Of a stretch of DNA of 62,829 nt, positions 17,556 to 26,301 are shown one piece after another; position 1 is the stretch's first letter; the number at the start of each line of letters is the position of its first letter. Both the position numbers and the translations under genes were made by a program. This DNA comes from Xanthobacter autotrophicus (GTDB lineage Bacteria; Pseudomonadota; Alphaproteobacteria; Rhizobiales; Xanthobacteraceae). The stretch lies in assembly GCF_029991245.1 (NCBI RefSeq), contig NZ_JAIVFO010000006.1, positions 7,501 through 70,329 on the forward strand, read 5' to 3'. Below the pieces are notes generated by a model that ran no database searches, was not told the origin of the DNA, and worked only from the letters and a program-made list of their open reading frames with translations.

Positions 17556-18532
17556 TGCGCCGTCCCCGTCCGCGCACCCTGCTGCTGGCGGCGGCTTTGG
17601 TGCTCGCCCTCGTCGCCGCGCTGGCGCCGCGGCTGGCGACGCGCGGCACCGCCTTCCGCCTTCTGGCGGTGGTGGATGTGACCGGCTCCATGAACGTGCG
17701 CGACTACACGCAAGACGGCCGCCCTGTCTCCCGCCTCGATGAGGTGAAGACGACGCTGCGCGCACTGGCGGCCCGGCTGCCGTGCGGCTCGGAACTCGGC
17801 CTCGCCATCTTCACCGAGCGGCGCAGCTTCCTGCTGTTCGAGCCGGTGGCGGTGTGCGCGGATTTCGCCCCCCTCGACGGCGCCATCGCCAATCTTGACT
17901 GGCGCATGGCCTGGGAGGGCGACAGCTACATCGCCTCGGGGCTTTATTCCGGCATCGCCCTCGCCGGCCCCCTCGGTGCCGACCTCCTCTTCTTCACCGA
18001 CGGGCAGGAGGCGCCGCCCTTGCCTGCGTCCGGCATCCCGCCCTTCGAGGGCGAGGCGGGGGCGGTGCGCGGGCTCATCGTCGGCGTCGGCGGCACCACG
18101 CCGGTGCCGATCCCCAAATTCGATCGCGATGGCCGGGAAGTCGGCTTCTACGGCATGGACGACGTGCCCCAGGAGAACCGCCACGGGCTACCGCCCACGA
18201 ACTCGGAGCTGCGCGAGGGCTTCCACGCGCGCAATGCGCCGTGGGGCGGCGAGGCCGCCAGCGGCGAAGAGCACCTGAGCGCGGTCCGAACCGACCACCT
18301 GGAGGCGCTCGCCGCGAAGACCGGCCTTGCGTACGTCCCCCTCGCCGACGCGGCGGCCCTGGCCGGCTCGGTCGCGGCCCACGCCCGCCCGCGCCCCGTG
18401 CCGGGCACATGGGACAGCGCGCCCCTCCCCGCCGCCATCGCTCTGGCGTTGCTCATGGCCTTCTTCGCGGCCGAGGCGCTGCGTGCCCGCCGGCCCCATC
18501 CACATCCCACCACAAGGACCCGCGTTTCATGA
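17555..18532 (+). CDS. mxaL: VWA-domain membrane protein MxaL
   Basis: 325 residues from ATG 17555; an in-frame GTG one codon earlier is also possible. An N-terminal signal anchor precedes a VWA domain with MIDAS motif DVTGSM (about residues 41-46) and a later TDGQE. A C-terminal TM helix (about 295-311) anchors it. It is the second VWA partner of the MoxR-type ATPase in this operon. The stop overlaps the mxaD start by four bases. Confidence 0.9.
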   Translation: MRRPRPRTLLLAAALVLALVAALAPRLATRGTAFRLLAVVDVTGSMNVRDYTQDGRPVSRLDEVKTTLRALAARLPCGSELGLAIFTERRSFLLFEPVAVCADFAPLDGAIANLDWRMAWEGDSYIASGLYSGIALAGPLGADLLFFTDGQEAPPLPASGIPPFEGEAGAVRGLIVGVGGTTPVPIPKFDRDGREVGFYGMDDVPQENRHGLPPTNSELREGFHARNAPWGGEAASGEEHLSAVRTDHLEALAAKTGLAYVPLADAAALAGSVAAHARPRPVPGTWDSAPLPAAIALALLMAFFAAEALRARRPHPHPTTRTRVS

Positions 18533-19086
18533 GAGTGCATCTCGCCCTTGCCGTCGCCGCCCTTGCCCTCTTCGCCTGCCCGGCCACCGCCCACGGGCCG
18601 ACGCCGCAGAAGGCCGAGGTGCGCACCACCATCGCCGCGGCACCCGATGCGGTCTGGAAGCTGGCGGGGGACTTCGCCGGCATCGGCGGCTGGCATCCCC
18701 TGGTGAAGGCGGTGAGGGCCACCGGCGGCAACGCACCCGGCGCCGAGCGGGTCCTGGTGCTGGAAAAGGGCGAGATCACCGACGGCCTCGACACCTACGA
18801 CACGGCGACCCGCAGCCTCAGCTGGCGCCTCAATGCCGAGAATGTGGAGGCGCTGCCGGTGAGCTTCTACACCACCACCCTCACCGTCTCGGGTGCCGGC
18901 GCCGGCAGCGAGGTGGTCTGGGACGCCCGCTTCTATCGCGGCGACACCAGCAATTTCCCGCCCGACGAGCTGAATGACGAGGCCGCCGTCGCCGCCATGA
19001 CCGCTTTCTTCGAAACCGGCCTGAAGGGCCTCAAGGCCAAGGTTGAGGCCCTGCAGGGCCTCAAGGCCAAGGTGGAGGGCAAGTGA
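18529..19086 (+). CDS. mxaD: MxaD, periplasmic SRPBCC-fold protein
   Basis: 185 residues with a signal peptide cut at TAHG (about residue 22) and a polyketide-cyclase/SRPBCC fold. In Methylobacterium, MxaD helps electron transfer between methanol dehydrogenase and cytochrome cL. The C terminus holds an in-frame duplication of a 30-base unit (GLKAKVEALQ then GLKAKVEGK, about 19027-19080), so it is longer than it need be. Its stop overlaps the next start (GTGA at 19083). Confidence 0.85.
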   Translation: MRVHLALAVAALALFACPATAHGPTPQKAEVRTTIAAAPDAVWKLAGDFAGIGGWHPLVKAVRATGGNAPGAERVLVLEKGEITDGLDTYDTATRSLSWRLNAENVEALPVSFYTTTLTVSGAGAGSEVVWDARFYRGDTSNFPPDELNDEAAVAAMTAFFETGLKGLKAKVEALQGLKAKVEGK

Positions 19087-20072
19087 AAAGCTGGCCGGCG
19101 CAGGGCTGGCCGTGGAGGCTCGCGCGGGCGCTCCTGCCCGGCGCGCTCCTGCCCGGCGCCCTGCTGCTGGCCCAGATGGTTGGCGCGCCGGCTCATGCGG
19201 CCAGCCTGTTCGTGGTCTGCCAGTCCGGCGCCGAGATCAGCGTCGTCGACACGGAACGCGGCACGGTGGAGCGCATCGGCGTGGCCAAGGCGCCCGCCGG
19301 CATCGCCCTGTCGCCGGACGGAAGGACGGCCTACGTCTCCCATCCCGACGCCAGCCTCCTCACCCGCATCGACACGGCAACGCGGCGGGTGATCGACACA
19401 ACGCCGGTGGGCGGCCAGCCGTTCGCCGTGGTGGCGGACCCCGCCGACGGCGCGCTCTATGTGAGCGACTGGTCGGCCGACACGGTCTACCGGCTCGACC
19501 CGGCCACGCTGGCACGGACCGGGGCCTTGAAGGTGGGGCGTTCGCCGGCGGGCCTCGCCCTCGATGCTCTCGCGCGCCGGCTCTACAGCGCCGACCGCGA
19601 GAGCAATGCCGTCAGCGTCATCGATCTTGCGACCTTCTCCCGCCTCGCCTCGGTGCCGGTCGGGCAGGCGCCCTACGCCTTCGCCGCCGGCAACGACCCG
19701 CGCTTCATCGCCGTGGCGAACGTGCGCAGCGGAGATGTCTCGCTCATCGACAAGGCGGATCACTCGGTTGCGCGCATCGCCGCCGGGCGGATGCCCTACG
19801 GCCTCGCCATTGTGCCCGGCACCGGCCACATCCTGGTGGCCAACCAGCCGTCGGGCACGGTGAGCCGGCTCGACCCCGCTGCGGGCCGCGAGACCGGCTC
19901 CCTCCGCCTCGGCGGCGCGCCGGAGAGCGTGGTCATCAGCCCCGATGGTCGGCACGCCTACGTCACCGAGTGGTTCGCGGACGCGGTGGCGGTCCTCGAC
20001 CTTGAGGGGCTGGCGGTGATCGCCCGCATCCCGGTTGGAACCGGACCGCGCACCATGGCGCTGGTGCCGTGA
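19083..20072 (+). CDS. Secreted YVTN-type beta-propeller protein of the mxa operon
   Basis: 329 residues from GTG 19083. A signal peptide with a doubled LLPGA unit (15-base tandem repeat near 19131) ends near AHA-A. The mature part is about seven YVTN/NHL-like blades with recurring AYVS, LYVSD, AYVTEWFADAV motifs. The overlap with mxaD puts it in the operon, at a position where other methylotrophs carry mxaE. Beta-propellers of this kind often bind partner proteins; a scaffold or electron-transfer role is possible but not shown. Confidence 0.75.
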   Translation: MKSWPAQGWPWRLARALLPGALLPGALLLAQMVGAPAHAASLFVVCQSGAEISVVDTERGTVERIGVAKAPAGIALSPDGRTAYVSHPDASLLTRIDTATRRVIDTTPVGGQPFAVVADPADGALYVSDWSADTVYRLDPATLARTGALKVGRSPAGLALDALARRLYSADRESNAVSVIDLATFSRLASVPVGQAPYAFAAGNDPRFIAVANVRSGDVSLIDKADHSVARIAAGRMPYGLAIVPGTGHILVANQPSGTVSRLDPAAGRETGSLRLGGAPESVVISPDGRHAYVTEWFADAVAVLDLEGLAVIARIPVGTGPRTMALVP

Positions 20073-20204
20073 CATGACATGACATGACGCGCCGTGACGT
20101 CGCGGTCCATCGCATGGAGCACCCCGGACTGATCCAGCAGCCCACCAGGACCCTCGCCGGAATAGACCAACCCCATGGCACAGCCAAACGCATGCCAGAT
20201 ATGT

Positions 20205-20232
20205 ACGCATACAATATTGATATTGTATGCGT
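20205..20232. promoter_or_regulatory. Perfect palindromic operator upstream of the DUF983 gene
   Basis: ACGCATACAATAT and ATATTGTATGCGT form a perfect 13-bp inverted repeat with a TG spacer, 25 bases before the start at 20258. The core TACAAT...ATTGTA recurs in front of the MocR-type gene at 22174-22192, so that regulator is the best candidate to bind here. Confidence 0.7.
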
Positions 20233-20257
20233 GACACGATATGGTCCAGCGACCCTC

Positions 20258-20689
20258 ATGGACGAAACGAGCCCTGTCATGTCCGGCGCGCACTGGCCCC
20301 CGCTCTCTCCGCTTCAGACCGGCCTTCATGGCCGCTGCCCCCGCTGCGGCCAGGGGCATCTGTTCGACGGCTTCCTCACGCTGCGCCCCTCCTGCGCGGC
20401 CTGCGGCCTGGATTATGGCTTTGCCGATCCCGCGGACGGCCCCGCCTTCTTCGTGATGATGTTCGTCTGCATCCCGGCGGTGATCTTCGGCCTGTGGCTG
20501 GAAATGGCCTATGAGCCGCCCATGTGGGTGCATTTCGTCACCACCCTGCCGCTCATCCTGCTGAGCTGCATCCCGCCCCTGCGGCCGCTGAAGGGCTGGC
20601 TCGTGGCCTCGCAATTCTTCTACAAGGCGGAAGAAGGACGGCGCGTGACCACGCAGGACGAGGCCGCCGTGCCCCGGCCGCTCGCCTGA
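20258..20689 (+). CDS. DUF983 zinc-ribbon membrane protein
   Basis: 143 residues from ATG 20258 (ATG 20279 is an alternative). CPRCGQGHLF and CAACGLDY form a zinc ribbon (about residues 26-57), followed by two TM helices (about 67-85 and 92-112). DUF983 proteins are common in alphaproteobacteria, often near cytochrome oxidase genes, with no firm function. A strong palindrome lies just upstream. Confidence 0.85.
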   Translation: MDETSPVMSGAHWPPLSPLQTGLHGRCPRCGQGHLFDGFLTLRPSCAACGLDYGFADPADGPAFFVMMFVCIPAVIFGLWLEMAYEPPMWVHFVTTLPLILLSCIPPLRPLKGWLVASQFFYKAEEGRRVTTQDEAAVPRPLA

Positions 20690-20769
20690 CAGCCTCTGAC
20701 GCAGGACAGGCTCTGACGCAGGACAGGCTCAGGCGCCGCGCGCGCTGGGCCAATGGCCGACGGGAAGCT

Positions 20770-22152
20770 TCACACCACGTCATCCGGGTAGCGGGCCTGC
20801 ATCGCATTCATGATGGCGGCCAGCTTCTCCAGCGCCGCCGCCAGCCGCGCCCGGTCCGGAACACCGCCGATGGAGATCCGCACCGCATCCGGGGCGGGGG
20901 CCTCGACGCTGAAGGCGTCCGATGCCGTAACCCCCAGCCCCTCGCGCCGCGCCGCCTCCACCAGGCGGTAGCGGTCCCAGTGCGCCGGCAGGGGCTGCCA
21001 CAGGTGCAATCCGTTGCGATGCGACCGGGCCGAGGGAAACAGGCGCCGGGCCAGGTCCTGCCGCGCGGCGGCCTCCTCGCGCACCCCGTTGAGCAGCCGG
21101 GCGGCCTCGCCGCTGCGAATCCAATCCGTCGCCAGCGCCGTCATGAGGGGGGCCGGCATCAGCACATGGGCCCTCAGGGCGCTGACCAAAGCGTCCGGCG
21201 CGGTGCCGGACGGCACCACCACGAAGGCCGTGCGCAACCCCGGCGTCAGCACCTTCGACAAGGTGGAGACGTAGTAGGTGCGCTCCGGCGCCAGCGTGGC
21301 GACGGGCGGCGGCGCCTCCGGCGCCAGCAGGGCATAGGGATCATCCTCGATGATCGTGAGACCGAGCGCGGCCGCCATGCGGGCGAGGGCCATGCGCCGC
21401 GCCAGGGGCACGGTCACCGCGGTGGGGTTCTGGATGGTGGGCGTCAGGCAGAACAGGCGCGCCCCATGGGTCCGCGCCGCCTGTTCCAGGGCGTCCGGCA
21501 GCGGGCCGTCCTCGTCCGTGGCCACCGCAACGGGGCGCACCTGCCAGTGCCGCGCGGCCGCCAGCAGGCCGGGATAGGCGAGCGGTTCCGTCAGGATGAC
21601 ACCCTCCCGCCCAACGAGGCTTCCCATGAGGGCGGAAAGCGCGGACTGGGCGCCGGGGGCGACCACCAGCCGCTGCGGATCCACCGGGCCCAGCAGCGGT
21701 TCGAGCCAAGTGGCGGCGGCCATCCGGTCCGCGAGGGAGCCCGCACCCACATGATAGCTCATGAGCAGGTTGGAATCGGCGCGCGCGAGCACCGAGGTGA
21801 TCCCCCGCTGCATGAGGTCCGCGAGCCGGATCCCCCGGGGCGCCGGCGGGATGTTCATGCTGAGGTCCATCAGCGGCCCGCCCGGCTCCCGCCGCACCGC
21901 GATGAAGGAGCCGCGCCCGGTTACCGCGTCGATCAGGTTGCGGCGCCGCGCCTCCGCATAGGCGCGCGTGACGGTGGTCAGGTCCACGCCCAGCTGGTCG
22001 GCCAGCTTGCGCTGCGGCGGCAGGCGATCGCCCGGCCGCAGCCGTCCGGTCGCAACGGCCTCGGCAACGAGATCGGCGATCTGCAGGTAGCGCAGCCCCC
22101 CGGCCGGATCGAGCGGGCGGATCCACGGCGCCGTCCTGTCTCCCCCCGCCAT
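20770..22152 (-). CDS. MocR/GntR-family PLP-dependent transcriptional regulator
   Basis: 460 residues from ATG 22152, chosen because a longer reading frame would translate through its own palindromic operator. An N-terminal GntR winged helix (about residues 15-85; LRPGDRLPPQRKLADQLGVD) is joined to an aminotransferase class I fold with the PLP-binding Lys in TLSKVLTPGLR. Such regulators sense amines, amino acids or PLP. It is convergent with the DUF983 gene and shares an operator core with it, so it may control that gene and itself. Confidence 0.88.
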   Translation of the reverse strand: MAGGDRTAPWIRPLDPAGGLRYLQIADLVAEAVATGRLRPGDRLPPQRKLADQLGVDLTTVTRAYAEARRRNLIDAVTGRGSFIAVRREPGGPLMDLSMNIPPAPRGIRLADLMQRGITSVLARADSNLLMSYHVGAGSLADRMAAATWLEPLLGPVDPQRLVVAPGAQSALSALMGSLVGREGVILTEPLAYPGLLAAARHWQVRPVAVATDEDGPLPDALEQAARTHGARLFCLTPTIQNPTAVTVPLARRMALARMAAALGLTIIEDDPYALLAPEAPPPVATLAPERTYYVSTLSKVLTPGLRTAFVVVPSGTAPDALVSALRAHVLMPAPLMTALATDWIRSGEAARLLNGVREEAAARQDLARRLFPSARSHRNGLHLWQPLPAHWDRYRLVEAARREGLGVTASDAFSVEAPAPDAVRISIGGVPDRARLAAALEKLAAIMNAMQARYPDDVV

Positions 22153-22173
22153 GCCGCCCAGCCTCTCGAGCCA

Positions 22174-22192
22174 TACAATCTGGAATATTGTA
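22174..22192. promoter_or_regulatory. Palindromic operator upstream of the MocR-type gene
   Basis: TACAAT and ATTGTA arms spaced by seven bases lie 22 bases before the start codon at 22152. The same hexamers, spaced by six bases, form the core of the palindrome at 20205-20232. This suggests autoregulation. Confidence 0.6.
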
Positions 22193-22418
22193 CGTCGACC
22201 ATACCCCCTGCCCCCCAGGCGGGGCAATGCCATCCCGACTGCGCCCGGCACTGCCCTGAGGTCAGCCGCTGCTGCGCTGGCGTGCAGGGGGGGTGCCGCG
22301 GTCGGTTTGCGCCTCATCCTGTGGCGGTGGGCTGCCCCAGCGCCACAGGAGATTGCCGAAACACCATCCACGCACTGCACCGCAGGCGAGCGCCGGAAGT
22401 TGCAGGATGAACGGCGCC

Positions 22419-23405
22419 TTACTCGTTGACGGAAGCGCCGGACGCTTTCACCACTGGCGCCCACTTGGCAAGCTCGGCCTTGACGTGATCGGCGAGCTGG
22501 GCCGGGGTGGAGCCGACGGAGACCGCCGAGAGGTCGGCGAGGCGGGCCTTCACGGCCGGGTCCGCGACCGCCTCGGCGCCGGCCTTGGCGAGGATATCGA
22601 TATAGGCCTGCGGCGTTCCGGCGGGTGCGAAGATGGCGTTCCAGCTGTAGGTCTCGTAGCCGGGAAGGCCGGATTCGGCCACTGTCGGGATATCCGGCGC
22701 CGCCGGCGAGCGTTCCTTGGTGGTGACCGCGAGACCGATGACCCCGCCTTTGCGGATCTGGCCGATGGACGACGGCAGGTTGTCGAACATGATCTTCACC
22801 TGCCCGGCCACCACGTCGAGCAAGGCGGGGCCGGCGCCCTTGTAGGGCACATGCACCATCTTCACCCCGGCCATGCTCTCGAACAGGGCGCCGGACAGAT
22901 GCAGCGGCGTGCCGATGCCCGACGAGGCGTAGTCGTACTTGTCGGGATTGGCCTTGAGCAGGTCGATGAGTTCCTTCACGGACTTCACGTTCAGCGAGGG
23001 ATGGACCACCACCACGTTGGGCACGTTCACCAACAGCGACACCGGGGCGAAATCCTTCACCGGGTCATAGGGGATCTTGGTGTAGAGCGCCGGGTTGATG
23101 GCATGGGTGGCCACCGTGCCCATGAGGACGGTGTAGCCGTCCGGCGCAGAGCGGGCCACGGCGGCCGCGCCCGCGTTGCCACCGGCGCCGGCGCGATTTT
23201 CCACCACGATCTGCTGCTTGAGGATCTCGCCCATCTTCGCCGCAATGATGCGGGCGACGATGTCAGTCGAGCCACCGGCCGCGAAGGGCACGACAAGCCG
23301 GATCGGCCGGTCGGGAAAAATCTGCTCGGCGGCTGCGGGGCCGGCGATGACGGCAAGGCCCAGGGTGATGGCGGTTGCAATTCGCTTCAAGGGTGCAAGG
23401 TACAT
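22419..23405 (-). CDS. Bug-family periplasmic solute-binding protein (TctC-like)
   Basis: 328 residues with a signal peptide (cut near AAA-E, about residue 26) and the tripartite tricarboxylate receptor fold. Family motifs FPDRPIRLVVPFAAGGSTD and VENRAGAGGNAG are clear. These proteins bind carboxylates or related small anions. No TctA/TctB membrane partners are near, the usual state for orphan Bug proteins. GGAGG lies upstream of ATG 23405. The ligand is unknown. Confidence 0.9.
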   Translation of the reverse strand: MYLAPLKRIATAITLGLAVIAGPAAAEQIFPDRPIRLVVPFAAGGSTDIVARIIAAKMGEILKQQIVVENRAGAGGNAGAAAVARSAPDGYTVLMGTVATHAINPALYTKIPYDPVKDFAPVSLLVNVPNVVVVHPSLNVKSVKELIDLLKANPDKYDYASSGIGTPLHLSGALFESMAGVKMVHVPYKGAGPALLDVVAGQVKIMFDNLPSSIGQIRKGGVIGLAVTTKERSPAAPDIPTVAESGLPGYETYSWNAIFAPAGTPQAYIDILAKAGAEAVADPAVKARLADLSAVSVGSTPAQLADHVKAELAKWAPVVKASGASVNE

Positions 23406-23716
23406 GGCTTTTTTTCCTCCACCGCCATTTATAGACGGCGCGCGCCATTACCTTAAGTGATCTCTGACGGGAAAATGCCGGCCTCGATGGTCATGGGGGG
23501 ACCGTTTGCGTGGCGCACGCGGCGGTGATCCTCGCGTCGGGCAGGCCGCACGACCTTGCGTTACACGCAGGGTTCCGGAGCGTGCTTCGCCAAGCCCGTG
23601 TCCATGCCGCGTCCGACCAATGGCAAGGCAGGGCATCACCCCCTGCCCCAGCCGGTCGAGGACCGGGGGGTCCGCAGGCGGCGGCCTCCCATGGACCGCT
23701 TGAACCGGCGGGGCGC
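23406..23716. other. Gene-free stretch between Bug gene and ABC operon
   Basis: About 310 bp with no convincing reading frame on either strand. It contains the promoter region of the Bug gene at its left end and the 3' flank of the ABC ATPase gene at its right. I see no repeat or RNA motif. Confidence 0.5.
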
Positions 23717-24526
23717 TCAGCCGGTCCTGCGCGTTACGCCGAGCAGTTCCAGCACCCGGTCGCGCAGGGCGACGAAGGCGGGGCTGGAGCGGTCCGACCG
23801 CGCCTCTTCCGGCACCGGCAGCACAGCGGCGATGCGGCCGGGCCGCGGGTGAAGCACCACGACGACGTGGCCGAGATAGACCGCCTCGTCCACGTCGTGG
23901 GTGACGAGCAGGGCGGTCGAGCCCTCATGGGCGACGATGCGCTTCAGTTCCTCCTGCAGGCGCAGGCGCGTCAGTGCATCGAGCGCACCGAGCGGCCCGT
24001 CCAGCAGCAGGAAGCGCGGCCGGTTGGCGAGCGCGCGGGCGATGGCGACGCGCTGGGCCATGCCGCCCGACAGCTGGGCGGGATAGGCCTTGGCGAAGGC
24101 CTCGAGCCCCACCAGTTCCAGATGCTCGGCCACCGCCCGGCGCCGCATCGCCTTGTCGAGGCCGGAATGGAGCAGCGCCGCCCCGACATTCGCCTCCACC
24201 GTCAGCCACGGCAGAAGGCGGTGCTCCTGGAACACGATGGCGCGCTCGGGACCCGGCCCGTCCACGGGGCGGTCGTCGAGGCGGATCTCCCCGGCATAGT
24301 CCCGGTCGAGGCCGAGGATGAGCCGCAGCAAGGTGGACTTCCCGCAGCCGGAGGCGCCGACGATGCTCACGAACGCGCCCGCCTCCACGGCGAGCGAGAT
24401 GTTCGAAAGCACCTCGATGGCCTCCCCGTTGACGACGAAGGCCTTGCTGACGTTGCGGATATCGAGGGCCGGCCGGCGCGCGTGCGGGGCCGGTGCGGGG
24501 GATGGGGCGGCGAAGGGCGCGTTCAT
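23717..24526 (-). CDS. ABC transporter ATPase, sulfonate/nitrate/taurine type
   Basis: 269 residues from ATG 24526, overlapping the stop of the upstream permease (ATGA). Walker A GASGCGKST (about residues 59-67), Q-loop FQEHRLLPW, signature LSGGMAQRVAIARAL and switch His in LLVTHDVDEA are intact. Walker B reads LLLDGPLGALD: the catalytic Glu that normally follows the Asp is Gly, because codon GGG stands where GAG is expected. This would impair ATP hydrolysis unless compensated or a sequencing error. Cytoplasmic energy subunit for the two permeases. Confidence 0.88.
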   Translation of the reverse strand: MNAPFAAPSPAPAPHARRPALDIRNVSKAFVVNGEAIEVLSNISLAVEAGAFVSIVGASGCGKSTLLRLILGLDRDYAGEIRLDDRPVDGPGPERAIVFQEHRLLPWLTVEANVGAALLHSGLDKAMRRRAVAEHLELVGLEAFAKAYPAQLSGGMAQRVAIARALANRPRFLLLDGPLGALDALTRLRLQEELKRIVAHEGSTALLVTHDVDEAVYLGHVVVVLHPRPGRIAAVLPVPEEARSDRSSPAFVALRDRVLELLGVTRRTG

Positions 24527-25371
24527 CGGCTGTTCCACCGGACAAGGAGGGCCTCGGCGCGCTCGGCCAGCGTGTTGTAGCCGAGGCCGATGAGGCCAAA
24601 GAGCAGGATGGCGAGGAAGAGCAGGTCGATCTCGAACAGCTGGCTGCCCTGGTTCAGGCGCCCGCCGAGCCCGGGCGAGATGTTCAGGAAGAGTTCCGAG
24701 CCCACGGTGGCGAGCCAGGCATAGATGAGCGCGCCGTGCAGGCCCGTGAAGATCATGGGCAGGGCGCTGGGCACCGCCACCAGGCGGATGTAGTTCCAGC
24801 GGCTGAGCAGCAGCACGTCGGAAAGCTCGCGGTAGGTGGCGGGCACGAGGCTGATGCCCCGCCAGGTCCCGATCACCACCGGCTGGAACGCGGCCACCGC
24901 GATGAAGGCGATCTTGCCCGTATCGCCGCCGCCGAACCACATGGCCAGCAGCGGCACCCAGGCGAAGAGCGCGGTCTGCCGCTGGGCCAGGACCGTGGGG
25001 CCGACGATCCGCCCGACCAGGGTGGAGATGCCGAGCAGTGCCCCCAGCGCAAGCCCGGCGGCGGCCCCGATGGCGAGGCCGGACAGGTTCCTCCGCAGGG
25101 TCTCCTGCAGGTCGTCAAGGATGGTGCCGGTGCGGATCTCACTCATCAGGCGCTCCACCACCGCCAGCGGGGACGGCAGGTATTTGGCCGCGATCCAGCC
25201 GAGATGATGGGCGGCGAACCAAAGGGCCAGCAGCGCGCCGAACGATGCCAACGGGCGCCAGTCGGGCCGCAGCGCGCCATACCGGCGCGCGGTCGCCCGG
25301 CGGGAGGGGGCGAGGGATGCGGCGGGGGAATCGGCAGGGGAATCGGATCGCGCTGTCGCGTCAATGGACAT
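24523..25371 (-). CDS. ABC transporter permease 1, SsuC/TauC type
   Basis: 282 residues with about six TM helices and the cytoplasmic EAA-type loop (TYRELSDVLLLSRWNYIRLVAVP, about residues 183-205) that contacts the ATPase. It starts 11 bases inside the end of permease 2 and overlaps the ATPase start. It belongs to the nitrate/sulfonate/taurine BPD_transp_1 group. Confidence 0.9.
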   Translation of the reverse strand: MSIDATARSDSPADSPAASLAPSRRATARRYGALRPDWRPLASFGALLALWFAAHHLGWIAAKYLPSPLAVVERLMSEIRTGTILDDLQETLRRNLSGLAIGAAAGLALGALLGISTLVGRIVGPTVLAQRQTALFAWVPLLAMWFGGGDTGKIAFIAVAAFQPVVIGTWRGISLVPATYRELSDVLLLSRWNYIRLVAVPSALPMIFTGLHGALIYAWLATVGSELFLNISPGLGGRLNQGSQLFEIDLLFLAILLFGLIGLGYNTLAERAEALLVRWNSR

Positions 25372-26257
25372 CGGCCGTCCCCCGCGTCCACGGCTGCGCC
25401 CGGCGCTCTGCGAGGCGCAGCAGCAGGTCCATGGCGAGGCCGGCGAGAGCGACGACGATCATCGCGATGATGACGAGGTCGAGCTGGAACAGCTGGCGTC
25501 CCCACGTCATCAGGTAGCCAAGCCCCTCGAAGGAGGCGAACAACTCCGCCAGCACCAGGGTCTGCCACGCATTGGCCAGCCCCTCGCGCAGCCCGGCGAA
25601 GATGGAAGGCACGGCGCCCGGCACCGCGACGAGGCGCAGCGTATCCCGCGTATCGAAATGGAGCACCTGCCCGAGTTCGCGGAAGGCCGGAGAGACATTC
25701 TCGATGCCGCGCGCCGTTCCGAGGATGACGGGGATGGCCGCGGACCAGCCGATGACCACGTATTTCAACGGCTCGTCGATGCCCATGAACAAGGTGAGGA
25801 GCGGCATCCAGGCGAGCACGTTGACCCGCGCCACCGCCTGCACCGGCGGATAGAGGAAGGCGCGGACGGCGGGCGAGAGGCCGGCCGCGGCACCGAAGGC
25901 GAGGCCGAACACGGCGCCGAGGCCGAAGCCGATGAGCACGCGCCGTGCCGAGACTTCGAGATGGGTTGCGAGCGTGCCGTCGGCGATGAGGCCCAGGGTG
26001 GTGTCGTAGATCGTTCCGGGCGCGGGCAGGATCTGCTCCGGCACCAGGCCGAAGCGCGCCGCCCCCCACCACGCGAGAAGGAGCGCGAGGGGGAAGGAAA
26101 GGCCGAGGAGAACGCTCGCGAGCGGCCCTAAGGCCAGCGCCCCGCGGCGCGCCGTGGCGCGCCTTGCGGAGGCCGCGGCGGCAGGCTCCTGGAAGGCAGG
26201 CTCCTGGAAGGCAGGTTCCCGGAGGGCGGGCTCGTTGAAGGTCTGTGTGAGGCTCAT
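25361..26257 (-). CDS. ABC transporter permease 2, SsuC/TauC type
   Basis: 298 residues, the same family as the next gene but clearly diverged; the EAA loop reads AFRELGQVLHFDTRDTLRLVAVP. The N terminus has a low-complexity repeat of the EPAFQ unit from tandem 15-base copies (about 26189-26232). Two different permeases with one ATPase suggest a heterodimeric channel, less usual than the SsuC homodimer. It lies 44 bp after the binding-protein gene. Confidence 0.9.
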   Translation of the reverse strand: MSLTQTFNEPALREPAFQEPAFQEPAAAASARRATARRGALALGPLASVLLGLSFPLALLLAWWGAARFGLVPEQILPAPGTIYDTTLGLIADGTLATHLEVSARRVLIGFGLGAVFGLAFGAAAGLSPAVRAFLYPPVQAVARVNVLAWMPLLTLFMGIDEPLKYVVIGWSAAIPVILGTARGIENVSPAFRELGQVLHFDTRDTLRLVAVPGAVPSIFAGLREGLANAWQTLVLAELFASFEGLGYLMTWGRQLFQLDLVIIAMIVVALAGLAMDLLLRLAERRAQPWTRGTADVH

Positions 26258-26301
26258 GTCGTTTCACCCCGAGGCGGCGGGCGCGCCCGCCCGGCCTGCG
26301 T

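Noticed and set aside
20073-20095. Tandem ATGAC units after the propeller gene
   Set aside because: A simple five-base repeat of three copies with no link to a start codon or a regulator site.
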